Source: Selenomonas sp.
GTDB lineage: Bacteria > Bacillota_C > Negativicutes > Selenomonadales > Selenomonadaceae
Direction of reading: 5' to 3'
Length of the DNA: 38,325 nt
NCBI RefSeq assembly: GCF_024693525.1
Contig: NZ_JAILKR010000095.1
Span: 1 to 38,325, forward strand
Shown: in pieces, positions 14,855 through 23,396 of the stretch
Layout of the letters: each line of letters starts with the position of its first letter
Numbering within the stretch: the stretch's first letter is position 1
Translations under genes and position numbers: made by a program
The notes under the pieces: model-generated
What the model was told of the DNA's origin: nothing
What the model saw: only the letters and a program-made list of their open reading frames with translations
Databases searched by the model: none

Positions 14855-17680
14855 TTATTTCTGTAACACTTCATGAATCGCCGCATATAGTTTGCCAGCA
14901 TCGAAGGGTTTGGGCACGTGGGCATTCATTCCGGCTTCAAAGGCCCGGTTTTTATCCTCCTCAAAAGCATTGGCCGTCATGGCGATAATGGGAATCCCTG
15001 CCCTGCGCGGGTCGCTTAGCCTGCGGATTGCCCGGGCTGCCTCATAGCCATCCATCTGCGGCATCTGCACATCCATCAGGATAAAATCATAATAGCCTGG
15101 CTCAGCCTGCTCCAGTTTGGCAACACAATCAGCGCCATTTTCGGCATGTTCCAGCAAGAATCCCTGCTCACTGAGCAAGGTGATGACGATTTCCGCATTG
15201 AGTTCGTTATCTTCCGCCAGCAGAATGCGCATCCCCTGATAAGCCGCAATATCCAGCGGAACCTCCGCCTTCGCTTCCTGTTCCTGCTTCTTTTCGGCAA
15301 GCTGCAGCGGCAAATTGACCACAAAAGTTGTTCCCTTGCCCAGTTCACTATCCACCGTGATGGTTCCGCCCAAAAGATCAACGAGTTTCTTGACAATCTG
15401 CATGCCCAGGCCAGTTCCCATAATGCCGCTGGCTGTCGTATTTCGTTCACGGGTAAAAGCATCAAAGAGATGCGGCAAGAACTCCGCCGGCATACCAATG
15501 CCTGTATCGGTCACCGTTGTCTGGTACACGGCTATGTTTTCCTCCTTGCCAGGGAACTCACGGACTTCCAACGTGACATAACCGCCTTCCGGTGTGTATT
15601 TGCAGGCATTGCTGAGGATGTTAAGAAAGATTTCCCGTACCTTGGTCTTGTCCACCCAAATATCGGTGTGCTCGATCTTTAGCGTATAGGCAAACGTAAT
15701 CCTTTTTCCGCTCATCTGCGCTTCAAATACCGAACAAGTTGCCTCCATAAGCTCCCGTATATCGGCGTAAACCGTATCCACGGTCATCTTGCCGCTTTCA
15801 ATCCGCGCCATTTCCAACACATTGTTGACTAGCGACAACAAAAAATCATTCGCCTGCTGGATCTTATGGATATAATCCCGCGCCCGTTCCTTATCATCGA
15901 GATTCTGCTGTAAAAGGTCTGAAAAACCGATAATGGCATTCATAGGGGTACGGATATCATGAGACATATTGAACAGGAAGGACGTCTTAGCCTCACTGGC
16001 GACCTCCGCCTGTTTTTTTGCGGTCACCAGCTCCTGCTGCCGCTCCTTGAGCTGCCTGTTAAGCTCTTTGGCCCTTTTCACATTGCCAATACTCTTAATC
16101 AACAACACCACAATAACCGTCAGCACCAACACAATCAACAGAAATACCAGCCCCAAATTCGCCTTGACAAAATCCCGCAGGGAAACCTTATGCCCCGCAT
16201 GGGTGTTTCGAGTCAGCGAGTCATTGACTTCTGCACTCGACATCCCCTGATTGAGACGTTCCAAAATCGCATACAGCTGGATATTCTCCGGCCGCAGAGC
16301 AAAAGCCATACCAATGTTTTTATTTGTCGGCACTGCCGTCAGCTGATATTCATCCAACAACGCATGCAGATTTCCTGCCCGATAATTGTTCATAACCCAG
16401 CAATCAGCCTGCCCCCGTGCTACTCCATTCAAGCAATCCTCCACGGAGGAAAAGTACACGAATTCCCATTGCGGAAATTTGTCCTTAATCTGTCTTTCAA
16501 TCGCCGAATTATCGCTTACTACCGCACAGCGCAGCGGTGCATCAGCCGAAAAATTTGCACGGTTCTCGGGCCGTATAATTGCCATGATCATCGCATCCAC
16601 CAGCGGCGTAGTTACGAGGACCTGCTGCTGTTCCGCCTCATAAGCGCTGAACTCCGCAGGAAATACGCAATCTATCCGCCCAGCCTGTAAAGCCTGCATG
16701 GCATCATTCAACGTAGGATATGCTACCGCTTCAAAACGAATGGTAGAATTTTTCATCCCGCCTACCGTCTTTTGGATATAATCCTGCAAAAGGCCCTTGA
16801 CCTGTCCATCAAAGGGATCCTGCGCACAAAACGGCAGCATATTGTCCGGATACCCCACGCGGATTATTCCATGACCAGTAATCCAATCGCGTTCGTCCAT
16901 AGTCAAAAAGCGCCGTACGCCGGTATTGCTCATATACTTTTGATTAAGCCCGCGATTATAATAGATATTCTGGCTCAAGATGATACTCATAGCCTGGTCG
17001 AGTTCCTCTTTGAGTTCTGGCCTTTTGGTACTAACGGCAAAATAGTAATCCGATGCTCCAATCCTCGCCACCGGATCCGCATGATCCACATACAAATCGT
17101 AGGATGCACTGGTCACCAGACCATCGATTGCGCCGGTCTTGAGCAGATTATCCGCATCCTTCCATGCTTCCTCAAATTCCAGGATTTCGAGTTTAAGCCC
17201 GTGTTCCTTTACCCATTCCTTTAAAATCTGTGCCTGGAGACTATCTTTATATACCGCCAGCCGCTTGCCATTCAGAGTCGACAAGTCATCGGGATTGATC
17301 GTGCTCTTTTGCGGGTCAATAAAAATATAATAATCCTCTTTTCCCATCGCATAATGAGAAAGCAGCATCGTCCCCACACGATCTTCCTTATACGAAACAT
17401 CTGCCAAGAGGTCAATCTCTCCCTGCTGCAGCTTCTTGAGCAAATCCACCCAGCTGCCTTCCACATATTCATACTGCCAGCCGGTATAGGCGGCAATCTT
17501 GCGCTGATACTCATAGGCATAGCCCGTGCGCCGGCCATAGGCATCAATGCTGTTAAACGTCGAATCGAACCAACCCACGCGGACCACCCGCTGTATTTCA
17601 TCTTCTGCCAGCCCCCGCCCTGGCATGAATATAGCCAGCACCATCAGCAGGACAAGCCAAACAGATAGCACCTTTCTCAT
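14855..17680 (-). CDS. Hybrid sensor histidine kinase with two periplasmic SBP_bac_3 domains
   Basis: 941 residues. Signal peptide at 1-25, then two tandem solute-binding type 3 domains (about 30-255 beginning VRVGWFDS, and about 280-500 beginning [12 protein letters not shown]), one transmembrane helix at about 509-528, and a cytoplasmic coiled linker. HisKA follows with His574 in NMSHDIRTP, then HATPase_c (N box [23 protein letters not shown]), then a receiver domain with phospho-acceptor Asp870 in [11 protein letters not shown] and Lys in VPKPFD. The architecture resembles BvgS/EvgS kinases, but no Hpt domain is attached, so phosphate must leave through a separate Hpt protein. The ligand is probably an amino acid or other small solute. 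I start at MRKVLSVW, after GGAGGAAGGGG. It converges on the cooS operon. Confidence 0.9.
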   Translation of the reverse strand: MRKVLSVWLVLLMVLAIFMPGRGLAEDEIQRVVRVGWFDSTFNSIDAYGRRTGYAYEYQRKIAAYTGWQYEYVEGSWVDLLKKLQQGEIDLLADVSYKEDRVGTMLLSHYAMGKEDYYIFIDPQKSTINPDDLSTLNGKRLAVYKDSLQAQILKEWVKEHGLKLEILEFEEAWKDADNLLKTGAIDGLVTSASYDLYVDHADPVARIGASDYYFAVSTKRPELKEELDQAMSIILSQNIYYNRGLNQKYMSNTGVRRFLTMDERDWITGHGIIRVGYPDNMLPFCAQDPFDGQVKGLLQDYIQKTVGGMKNSTIRFEAVAYPTLNDAMQALQAGRIDCVFPAEFSAYEAEQQQVLVTTPLVDAMIMAIIRPENRANFSADAPLRCAVVSDNSAIERQIKDKFPQWEFVYFSSVEDCLNGVARGQADCWVMNNYRAGNLHALLDEYQLTAVPTNKNIGMAFALRPENIQLYAILERLNQGMSSAEVNDSLTRNTHAGHKVSLRDFVKANLGLVFLLIVLVLTVIVVLLIKSIGNVKRAKELNRQLKERQQELVTAKKQAEVASEAKTSFLFNMSHDIRTPMNAIIGFSDLLQQNLDDKERARDYIHKIQQANDFLLSLVNNVLEMARIESGKMTVDTVYADIRELMEATCSVFEAQMSGKRITFAYTLKIEHTDIWVDKTKVREIFLNILSNACKYTPEGGYVTLEVREFPGKEENIAVYQTTVTDTGIGMPAEFLPHLFDAFTRERNTTASGIMGTGLGMQIVKKLVDLLGGTITVDSELGKGTTFVVNLPLQLAEKKQEQEAKAEVPLDIAAYQGMRILLAEDNELNAEIVITLLSEQGFLLEHAENGADCVAKLEQAEPGYYDFILMDVQMPQMDGYEAARAIRRLSDPRRAGIPIIAMTANAFEEDKNRAFEAGMNAHVPKPFDAGKLYAAIHEVLQK

Positions 17681-17761
17681 AGCAATCCCCTTCCTCCAAA
17701 ATCCTTTATGCATGTATTCGCGACAAAATAGGGTTCTTCCTTTATTTCCCCGAATTTCTCC

Positions 17762-17950
17762 ACGCAAAAAAGCCTCGGAAAAGTCCGAGGCTTGATTTTG
17801 AAAACGAAGAACCGGAGTCACTCCACTGACTCCGGCTCTGTCTAAAAAGATGTAAGGAAATGGGATACTGGAAACTGGGATAAGTTTCCAGAGAAGAGAC
17901 CGATAGGTTCCGATGCAACCGGTGGGATATCCGGTTTATTTCCTATCGAC
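17762..17950 (-). ncRNA. Candidate structured small RNA with C-rich loops
   Basis: Between the hybrid kinase and hypF, the minus strand carries a -10 box TATACT (17957-17962) and then about 185 bases folding into consecutive stems. In order: GATAGG/CCTATC enclosing AACCGG/CCGGTT, CTGGAAACT/AGTTTCCAG, GAGCCGGAGTCA/TGACTCCGGTTC, and AAGCCTCGGA/TCCGAGGCTT running into six T. The sequence AUCCCA occurs three times (plus-strand 17923-17930, 17878-17883, 17861-17867): twice in hairpin loops and once in a linker. C-rich unpaired motifs like this let Firmicutes small RNAs pair with ribosome binding sites. No coding frame with a ribosome binding site fits. It ends about 80 bases before the kinase start, so a leader or attenuator for that gene is the alternative. 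It matches no riboswitch class I recognise. Confidence 0.6.
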
Positions 17951-18044
17951 AAGCATAGTATAACACACTTTCGATTAAAATTGTACCCCTATTTTGCAAA
18001 TATTTTCTAGTATCCTGTATATTTTTCATTTTTTATATAATTTT

Positions 18045-18098
18045 TTGTCAATAATGACAAATACAACATTCCTCTTTCTCGAACAATTGCGTTATAAT
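18045..18098 (+). promoter_or_regulatory. hypF upstream region: 16-bp palindrome and -10 box
   Basis: TTGTCA-ATAA-TGACAA (18045-18060) is an inverted repeat with 6-base arms, and TATAAT (18093-18098) is a consensus -10 about 45 bases before the hypF ATG. No good -35 hexamer is present at 16-18 bases, which suits an activator-dependent promoter. The palindrome centre lies about 52 bases before the expected start site. FNR/CRP-family proteins bind sites of this general shape, but the arms are not an exact FNR or CRP consensus. Confidence 0.5.
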
Positions 18099-18143
18099 AA
18101 AAGCAGACACCACTCTATATTTGAGGAAAGTGAGCGATACTTC

Positions 18144-20489
18144 ATGTCTCTTTTTCATAGCAAAGTATACGGCATCGTCCAAGGGGTAGGCTTCCGCCCT
18201 TTCGTGGCTCGACTGGCCGCACGTTTCCATCTTTGCGGCTCCGTCTGCAACAAAGGTCCCTATGTGGAGATTTTCGCCCAAGGCGAAGCGGCAGCCGTCC
18301 AGGACTTTTTGGCAGCCATCCAAAGCGAACCGCCAGAACGGGCGGCCATCTTAAAAATAGATACGGAAGCACTCGACGCACCAGAACACTATACGAGCTT
18401 TTCCATCATTGAAAGCGCCAAGGAACGTGGCGACATCTTCGTATCGCCAGACATTGCCACCTGTGATAAATGCCGCCAGGAGCTCTTCGATCCCAACGAC
18501 CGCCGTTACCTGCATCCCTTCATCAACTGCACAGCCTGTGGGCCACGGCTCACGATTCTCGACGCCATGCCCTACGACCGCGAACGCACGAGCATGGGCG
18601 AATTTCCCATGTGCCCGGACTGTACGGCCGAATACACAAGCCCCGAAACGCGTCGCTATGACGCGCAGCCCGTCTGCTGCAACGCTTGCGGGCCTACGGT
18701 CTATCTCATCGGGGAGGAAGACTGCCGTGGTGCCGCTGCCATCACGCGCACGCGGCAGACCATCGCCGCCGGCGGAATCGTTGCCATCAAGGGCATCGGC
18801 GGCTTTCATTTGGCCTGTGATGCCCGCAACGAAACGGCAGTCAAACGGCTTCGAACGCTAAAGCATCGCCCTGTTAAACCGTTTGCCGTCATGATGCGCG
18901 ATATGACGACCGTTCGCCAGGAATGCCACTTAGAAGCAGGACAGGAGGAAATGCTGACCGGTCACCAAAAACCAATTTTGCTGCTCAAGCGCCGAAAAGA
19001 TGGCCTGCTTTGCGACGCCGTCGCACCGGGCAACCCCAAAGTAGGCGTCATGCTTCCCTACGCCCCTGTGCAAATGCTGCTGTTTGACTACCCCGATGGC
19101 ATCACGATGCCCAATGCGCTGATTATGACGAGTGGCAATCCCGCGGGCGCTCCGATTTGCCGCGACGACGCAGGTGCCGTCGAAGCCCTGTCCGGATTTA
19201 CGGATTTAATGCTTTCCCATAATCGGAAAATCCGCATCCGCGCTGATGACACGGTCATGGACTGGCTGGACGGAAAGCCGTATATGATTCGCCGCAGCCG
19301 TGGCTTTGCTCCCCTGCCCTTTATGATGCGTAAAGAGCTCAAAGGGCAGGTACTCGGCATCGGCGGCGAGCTAAAAAACACCTTTTGTGTCGGCTCCAAC
19401 AACATCTTTTATCCATCTCCCTACGTAGGCGATATGAGCGATTTACGCACGATGCAGGCCTTACGGGAAACTATTGGCAGACTGACTGAACTTCTCGAGA
19501 ACAAACCGACTCTTGTCGCCTGCGACCTTCATCCCCGTTACAACACGGTGACCATTGCCCGCGAACTCAGCTTGCCACTCTTTCCCATTCAGCACCACTA
19601 TGCCCATATTCTTTCCTGCATGGCCGAAAACGACTATGAGGCCCCCGTCATCGGCGTGAGTTTTGACGGGACAGGTTACGGCACGGACGGCACGATTTGG
19701 GGCGGCGAAATCCTACAGGCTGACTTTACCGGCTTTCGGCGGCTGGGTCATATCGCGCCTTTCCTCCAGACCGGTGGCGACAAAGCCGCGGTAGAAGGCT
19801 GGCGCGTGGCCGTTTCCCTGCTCTATGCCCTTTATAAGGATCAGGCAAAAGTTCGAGGAATCACCAAGCATTTGGACCTTTGTTCCGAAAAGGACCTTGC
19901 CGCCCAATTCTTTATGGCCGACCACCAAGTCAATGCCATAAAATCCACCAGCACCGGCCGACTGTATGACGCAGTCAGCGCTATCCTCGGCATCCGCAAA
20001 GCTTCGACTTTCGAAGGCGAGGCCTCGATGTACCTCGAATTTGCCGCAGAACGCTATCTTGCCGCGCAGTCCATTGACCCGTCAACAATAAATCTTGACC
20101 AGTCAGCCCCTAACCTACGCCGGCTTGACTTGTCAAAATCTGACATGTCAACCGCTGACGCGTCAATTATTTTGTCCACCGATACACTCTTTGAGTATCT
20201 GCTGAACCAACGTCTACAGGGCGCCGACAGCGAACGGCTCGCCTACGAATTTCACGCAGGCCTTGCTGCCTGCATTACCGCCGCCTGTCAGCAGGCCCGC
20301 ACTAAGACAGGCCTTACCACCTGTGCTCTTTCCGGCGGCGTCTTCCAAAATCACTTGCTGACAACTTTGGTCAAAAACGACCTCAAAGCCAAAGGCTTCC
20401 ACGTCCTGTTGCACAGCCTTATTCCCCCCAACGATGGCGGCATCTGCCTTGGCCAGGCTGTTGCTGCCATGGTTCATCTAAACCAATAA
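18144..20489 (+). CDS. hypF: Carbamoyltransferase HypF ([NiFe]-hydrogenase maturation)
   Basis: 781 residues. Domains in order: acylphosphatase (VYGIVQGVGFRPFV, residues 8-21); two C4 zinc fingers beginning CDKC at 107-110, then CTACG, CPDC and CCNACG; YrdC-like ATP-binding domain (GGIVAIKGIGGFHLACDA, KHRPVKPFAVM); and a Kae1/HypF C-terminal domain (QHHYAHILSCM, GVSFDGTGYGTDG, GGVFQNHLL, PPNDGGICLGQA). HypF makes the thiocarbamate on HypE from carbamoyl phosphate, which becomes the cyanide ligands of [NiFe]-hydrogenase. No hypABCDE or hydrogenase gene is in the window. The variable linker after EGEASMYLEF contains a five-copy palindrome array (bases 20074-20166). I start at MSLFHSKVYG because the family begins there; a longer hydrophobic N-terminal extension is not supported. 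Confidence 0.92.
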   Translation: MSLFHSKVYGIVQGVGFRPFVARLAARFHLCGSVCNKGPYVEIFAQGEAAAVQDFLAAIQSEPPERAAILKIDTEALDAPEHYTSFSIIESAKERGDIFVSPDIATCDKCRQELFDPNDRRYLHPFINCTACGPRLTILDAMPYDRERTSMGEFPMCPDCTAEYTSPETRRYDAQPVCCNACGPTVYLIGEEDCRGAAAITRTRQTIAAGGIVAIKGIGGFHLACDARNETAVKRLRTLKHRPVKPFAVMMRDMTTVRQECHLEAGQEEMLTGHQKPILLLKRRKDGLLCDAVAPGNPKVGVMLPYAPVQMLLFDYPDGITMPNALIMTSGNPAGAPICRDDAGAVEALSGFTDLMLSHNRKIRIRADDTVMDWLDGKPYMIRRSRGFAPLPFMMRKELKGQVLGIGGELKNTFCVGSNNIFYPSPYVGDMSDLRTMQALRETIGRLTELLENKPTLVACDLHPRYNTVTIARELSLPLFPIQHHYAHILSCMAENDYEAPVIGVSFDGTGYGTDGTIWGGEILQADFTGFRRLGHIAPFLQTGGDKAAVEGWRVAVSLLYALYKDQAKVRGITKHLDLCSEKDLAAQFFMADHQVNAIKSTSTGRLYDAVSAILGIRKASTFEGEASMYLEFAAERYLAAQSIDPSTINLDQSAPNLRRLDLSKSDMSTADASIILSTDTLFEYLLNQRLQGADSERLAYEFHAGLAACITAACQQARTKTGLTTCALSGGVFQNHLLTTLVKNDLKAKGFHVLLHSLIPPNDGGICLGQAVAAMVHLNQ
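20074..20166 (+). repeat. Array of five TGACNNGTCA palindromes within hypF
   Basis: TTGACCCGTCAA (20074), TTGACCAGTCAG (20095), TTGACTTGTCAA (20125), CTGACATGTCAA (20140) and CTGACGCGTCAA (20155) start 21, 30, 15 and 15 bases apart, all multiples of three. In hypF they read as a series of D-x-S tripeptides in the linker between two conserved blocks. The same motif is found outside this gene, in other frames and between genes. Confidence 0.85.
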
Positions 20490-20526
20490 AAATAGACCTT
20501 CCTGCGAAAGGAAGGCCTATTTTTTT
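20488..20526. terminator. Bidirectional terminator between hypF and the TPR gene
   Basis: AAATAG-ACCTTCCT ... AGGAAGG-CCTATTT stem flanked by A-run and T-run. It overlaps both convergent gene ends. Confidence 0.88.
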
Positions 20527-21376
20527 ACATTTCCTGACTCAACTGTTTGTTGATCCCGTCCAAGAGTTCTTTTAGCTCTTTGCTTTCTGTCAATTTATAG
20601 GCTATGTCGAGGAAATAGGAAGCGTGCTGGAGTTTCTTGTTGGCCAGCATCGTCTTGCCATAGAGCATGGCCGTTTCAATGATCTTTGCATCGGGACCAA
20701 TCGGGAAATGATATTTTTCGCCATAAGAGCGCATCGCCCCCAAAGATGGACGCGTCGCTTCCCCTTTTGTCTCATCATAGATATACTTGAGCTCGTTTTC
20801 CGCCTGGAAACGGCCCTCTGCCTCCGCGAATGTCATGCTGAGCAGATAGCAGCCGACAGCCTCATCCCACATCTGCTTTTCCACGAAATAATAGCCAAGG
20901 TTCCGATAGCAATGAGCGATTTCCCGACGCTTGTAACAAATGGAGAAAATTTTCGTCGTGAGCTCTTTGAACGTCTCCATATCCTTTTTCTGCTTATAAA
21001 CTTCCGCATGTTCAAAGGCGATATCGGCACTCATCGGATTCCAATCCATGGCAATCGCCAGTGCTTCCTCGGCCTTATCGAGTTCACCGAGCTCTAAAAG
21101 CACCGAACCGTACATCGCATAGAGCCGGTTGACAGGCTCCTCGATATCGACAACCGGCTGAATTTCCGGATGCTTGCTCTGGAACATAACCATTTCCATC
21201 AACGTGTTAAAATCGTAATAATCGGCCTGCCCATCCTCATAGAGATTAAGCTTTTCCACCCGCTCGATCTCTTTTTTCAGCAGTTCTGCCGCTTCCTGAG
21301 AATTTTTATTTTCGCAGGCATCAATCGCCTTGGCAATTGTCTCGTTAATCTCTCTAGTCAGAGCTGTTTCCTTCAT
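20525..21376 (-). CDS. Cytoplasmic TPR-repeat protein
   Basis: 283 residues, acidic, helical, no signal peptide or membrane segment. Tetratricopeptide-like helix pairs are visible: NRLYAMYGSVLLELGELDKAEEALAIAMDWNP near residues 85-115 is a canonical TPR, followed by ADIAFEHAEVYKQKKDMETF and CYRNLGYYFVEKQMWDEAVGCYLLSM. TPRs mediate protein contacts; no enzymatic domain is seen. The start is ATG, preceded by a tempting in-frame TTG; AGAGGAGG at 8 to 9 bases supports the ATG. It appears to be a single gene, convergent with hypF. Partner unknown. Confidence 0.75.
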   Translation of the reverse strand: MKETALTREINETIAKAIDACENKNSQEAAELLKKEIERVEKLNLYEDGQADYYDFNTLMEMVMFQSKHPEIQPVVDIEEPVNRLYAMYGSVLLELGELDKAEEALAIAMDWNPMSADIAFEHAEVYKQKKDMETFKELTTKIFSICYKRREIAHCYRNLGYYFVEKQMWDEAVGCYLLSMTFAEAEGRFQAENELKYIYDETKGEATRPSLGAMRSYGEKYHFPIGPDAKIIETAMLYGKTMLANKKLQHASYFLDIAYKLTESKELKELLDGINKQLSQEM

Positions 21377-21455
21377 CAATAGGTCCTCCTCTTGAAATTC
21401 GTCCTTTTATTGTACCACATATTTTCGCCCAATGGGAAAAATCCGTCCCCCCATA

Positions 21456-21487
21456 GAAAAAGCGGCACAACCATTAGGTTGTACCGC
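21456..21487 (-). terminator. Terminator of the first chemotaxis receptor gene
   Basis: Minus strand GCGGTACAACC ... GGTTGTGCCGC stem with one mismatch and a 4-base loop, followed by TTTTTC. Confidence 0.85.
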
Positions 21488-21510
21488 CTTTCCTATATAC
21501 ACATCACAAA

Positions 21511-23217
21511 TCAGAACTTAAATTTCTTTAGTGAGTTCTGCAAATTTTGTGCCAGCTCAGCCAGCGAATCACTGGCCGAGGCGATTTCGGCTGCCGATGC
21601 GGACTGCTCTTCGGAGACGGCCGATACGTTCTGCATCTCACCAGCCACCGTAGAACCCTGAGCATCGATTTCCTGAATGTGGTTCGTGATGACATTGGCA
21701 TCATCGGCCACATTTTTGATAGAAGCCGCCATGCGGTTGACCTTCTCCGAGACTTCATCAACATAGGTATGAATGCTGTCAAAGGTCTCACGAAGTTTTT
21801 CCACCGACTGAGCGCCGGAAGCTACGGCCTCACTGCCTGACTTCATGGAGTCAACGGCACTAGCCGTATCCTTCTGGATTCCCACAATCAGCGTTGAAAT
21901 CTGCTGAGCTGCCTCCTGCGACTGTTCAGCAAGTTTACGAACCTCATCGGCAACCACGGAGAAGCCGCGGCCCTGCTCACCAGCTCGTGCCGCCTCGATT
22001 GCCGCATTGAGTGCCAACAAATTCGTCTGCTCAGCGATCCCGGAAATCGTCTCGACAATCTGGCCGATCTCCTGGGATCTTGCTCCCAGTTTATCGACAA
22101 TCGAAGCCGAAGCCCCAACGGTCGATTCGACGCTGCGAATCTGTTCGACGGACTGCTGGATTGCCTCACTGCCGGCTACCGCCTGACTGGAAGCGGCCTG
22201 TGCATGTCCGGCCACCCGACTTGCTTCGGTCTGCAATTCGCTGACGGAATCGGCCACTTTGCCAATGGCATCACTGCAATTGTTGATGCCATCCTGCTGG
22301 GAGCTTACCGCCCCCGAAGCCTGGGACACAGACTCTGCCGTGGAGTGGGAAGCCTTGGCCGACTGCTGGGAGCTTGCCGTAAGCTGCTCCGAAGCCGAGG
22401 CAATCTGTTCAGCCGACTGGCTGGTCTGCTCCATGAGCTTATTGAGCTGCTGACGCATGGCGTCAACCATATCCGCCATCTCGCCAAATTCATCCTGACG
22501 TACTACCTGACGCTGGGCATTGCGGAAATCGCCATCCCGGAGGCGGCGGCAAGCGGCAATCATCTGCTCCAGCGGTCTGCGGATTGCCCGGCTAAGGGTC
22601 CAGCCAAACAGGCACATAATCACCATGGCGATAAGGGTTATGACGCTCATGCTAATAATGGCATTTCGTACCTCATCATGATTCTGCTTGTTGATTTCCT
22701 CGGCCTCATCGTTTACGGCCTTGCGCAGCGGAACCATGTTGATATCCCATTCGATAATTTCCTTTATGGCTTTTGTCCCATACAAAGCTCTAGCTTCGTC
22801 TTGTTTCCCAGCCAAGGACAGATCCAGCATCTCATTGGTGTAGGACTTGAATCCCTGCCAATGCTTTTCCACCACTTCCGAACCTTCCACCGTATTGCCC
22901 AGAGCCTTATACTCATTCCAGCTTTCCTCGTACCGGTTCATGTAATTCTGGATGTCTTTTTTGTTTTTCTCCAGCTGCTTCTTATCGGTGAGGCTGACAT
23001 TTTCCAGGATTCGTGCCTGCATGCAGCGTACCGTCACCGAGCAATCCCCCAGCAACCGTACCGCCTGCATATTCTGATTGTACATGCGGTCCATATCCCC
23101 TTGAATGCCCCGCAAATAGGACGTGGCATTCCATCCCACTAGTGCCAAGGCCAAACCTGCCAGGACAATCATACAAACGATTTTGCCGGAAACCTTTAGA
23201 TTGTTAAACCAACTCAT
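21511..23217 (-). CDS. Methyl-accepting chemotaxis protein with 4HB-type sensor
   Basis: 568 residues. N-terminal transmembrane helix (about 12-32), a periplasmic helical sensor of about 150 residues that resembles the four-helix-bundle 4HB_MCP domain ([18 protein letters not shown]), second membrane helix near 190-212, HAMP ([23 protein letters not shown]) and a long coiled-coil signalling domain. The hairpin tip that binds CheW/CheA is intact ([35 protein letters not shown], given here only as landmark). It relays periplasmic ligand binding to the flagellar motor. The chosen start [12 protein letters not shown] follows GGGTGGGAA. A -10 box TATACT lies on the minus strand at 23271-23276. No CheW/CheA genes nearby. 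Confidence 0.92.
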   Translation of the reverse strand: MSWFNNLKVSGKIVCMIVLAGLALALVGWNATSYLRGIQGDMDRMYNQNMQAVRLLGDCSVTVRCMQARILENVSLTDKKQLEKNKKDIQNYMNRYEESWNEYKALGNTVEGSEVVEKHWQGFKSYTNEMLDLSLAGKQDEARALYGTKAIKEIIEWDINMVPLRKAVNDEAEEINKQNHDEVRNAIISMSVITLIAMVIMCLFGWTLSRAIRRPLEQMIAACRRLRDGDFRNAQRQVVRQDEFGEMADMVDAMRQQLNKLMEQTSQSAEQIASASEQLTASSQQSAKASHSTAESVSQASGAVSSQQDGINNCSDAIGKVADSVSELQTEASRVAGHAQAASSQAVAGSEAIQQSVEQIRSVESTVGASASIVDKLGARSQEIGQIVETISGIAEQTNLLALNAAIEAARAGEQGRGFSVVADEVRKLAEQSQEAAQQISTLIVGIQKDTASAVDSMKSGSEAVASGAQSVEKLRETFDSIHTYVDEVSEKVNRMAASIKNVADDANVITNHIQEIDAQGSTVAGEMQNVSAVSEEQSASAAEIASASDSLAELAQNLQNSLKKFKF

Positions 23218-23337
23218 TTGTTCCCACCCTTTTCCTTCTCTAAAATTATGGCACACAAATATCTACCACAAGTATAACAAAGCCGACAAAACAAGAATAG
23301 GACACATGTCCTTTTCCCCTTAGAGAATAATAAAACA

Positions 23338-23366
23338 AAAGCACTACCATTTTATCGATAGTGCTT
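23338..23366. terminator. Bidirectional terminator of the second chemotaxis receptor gene
   Basis: AAAAGCACTA ... TAGTGCTTTTGTTT stem, A/T-rich on both sides, about 30 bases past the minus-strand stop codon. Confidence 0.85.
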
Positions 23367-23396
23367 TTGTTTCTAATCATTTGTATGTATTTGTTC

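Noticed and set aside
17762..17950. Known riboswitch upstream of the hybrid kinase
   Set aside because: I compared by eye with TPP, cobalamin, SAM, FMN, glycine, lysine, c-di-GMP and Moco cores and saw none of their conserved motifs. A general small RNA or new leader is left.
20074..20166. CRISPR-like repeat array in hypF
   Set aside because: Repeats are only 12 bp, spacings are 3 to 18 bp, and it lies in frame inside a conserved gene with no leader or cas genes nearby.
22451..22465. Palindrome TGACGC-ATG-GCGTCA within a chemotaxis receptor
   Set aside because: A single occurrence inside conserved coding sequence, with spacing different from the dispersed motif. Treated as chance.
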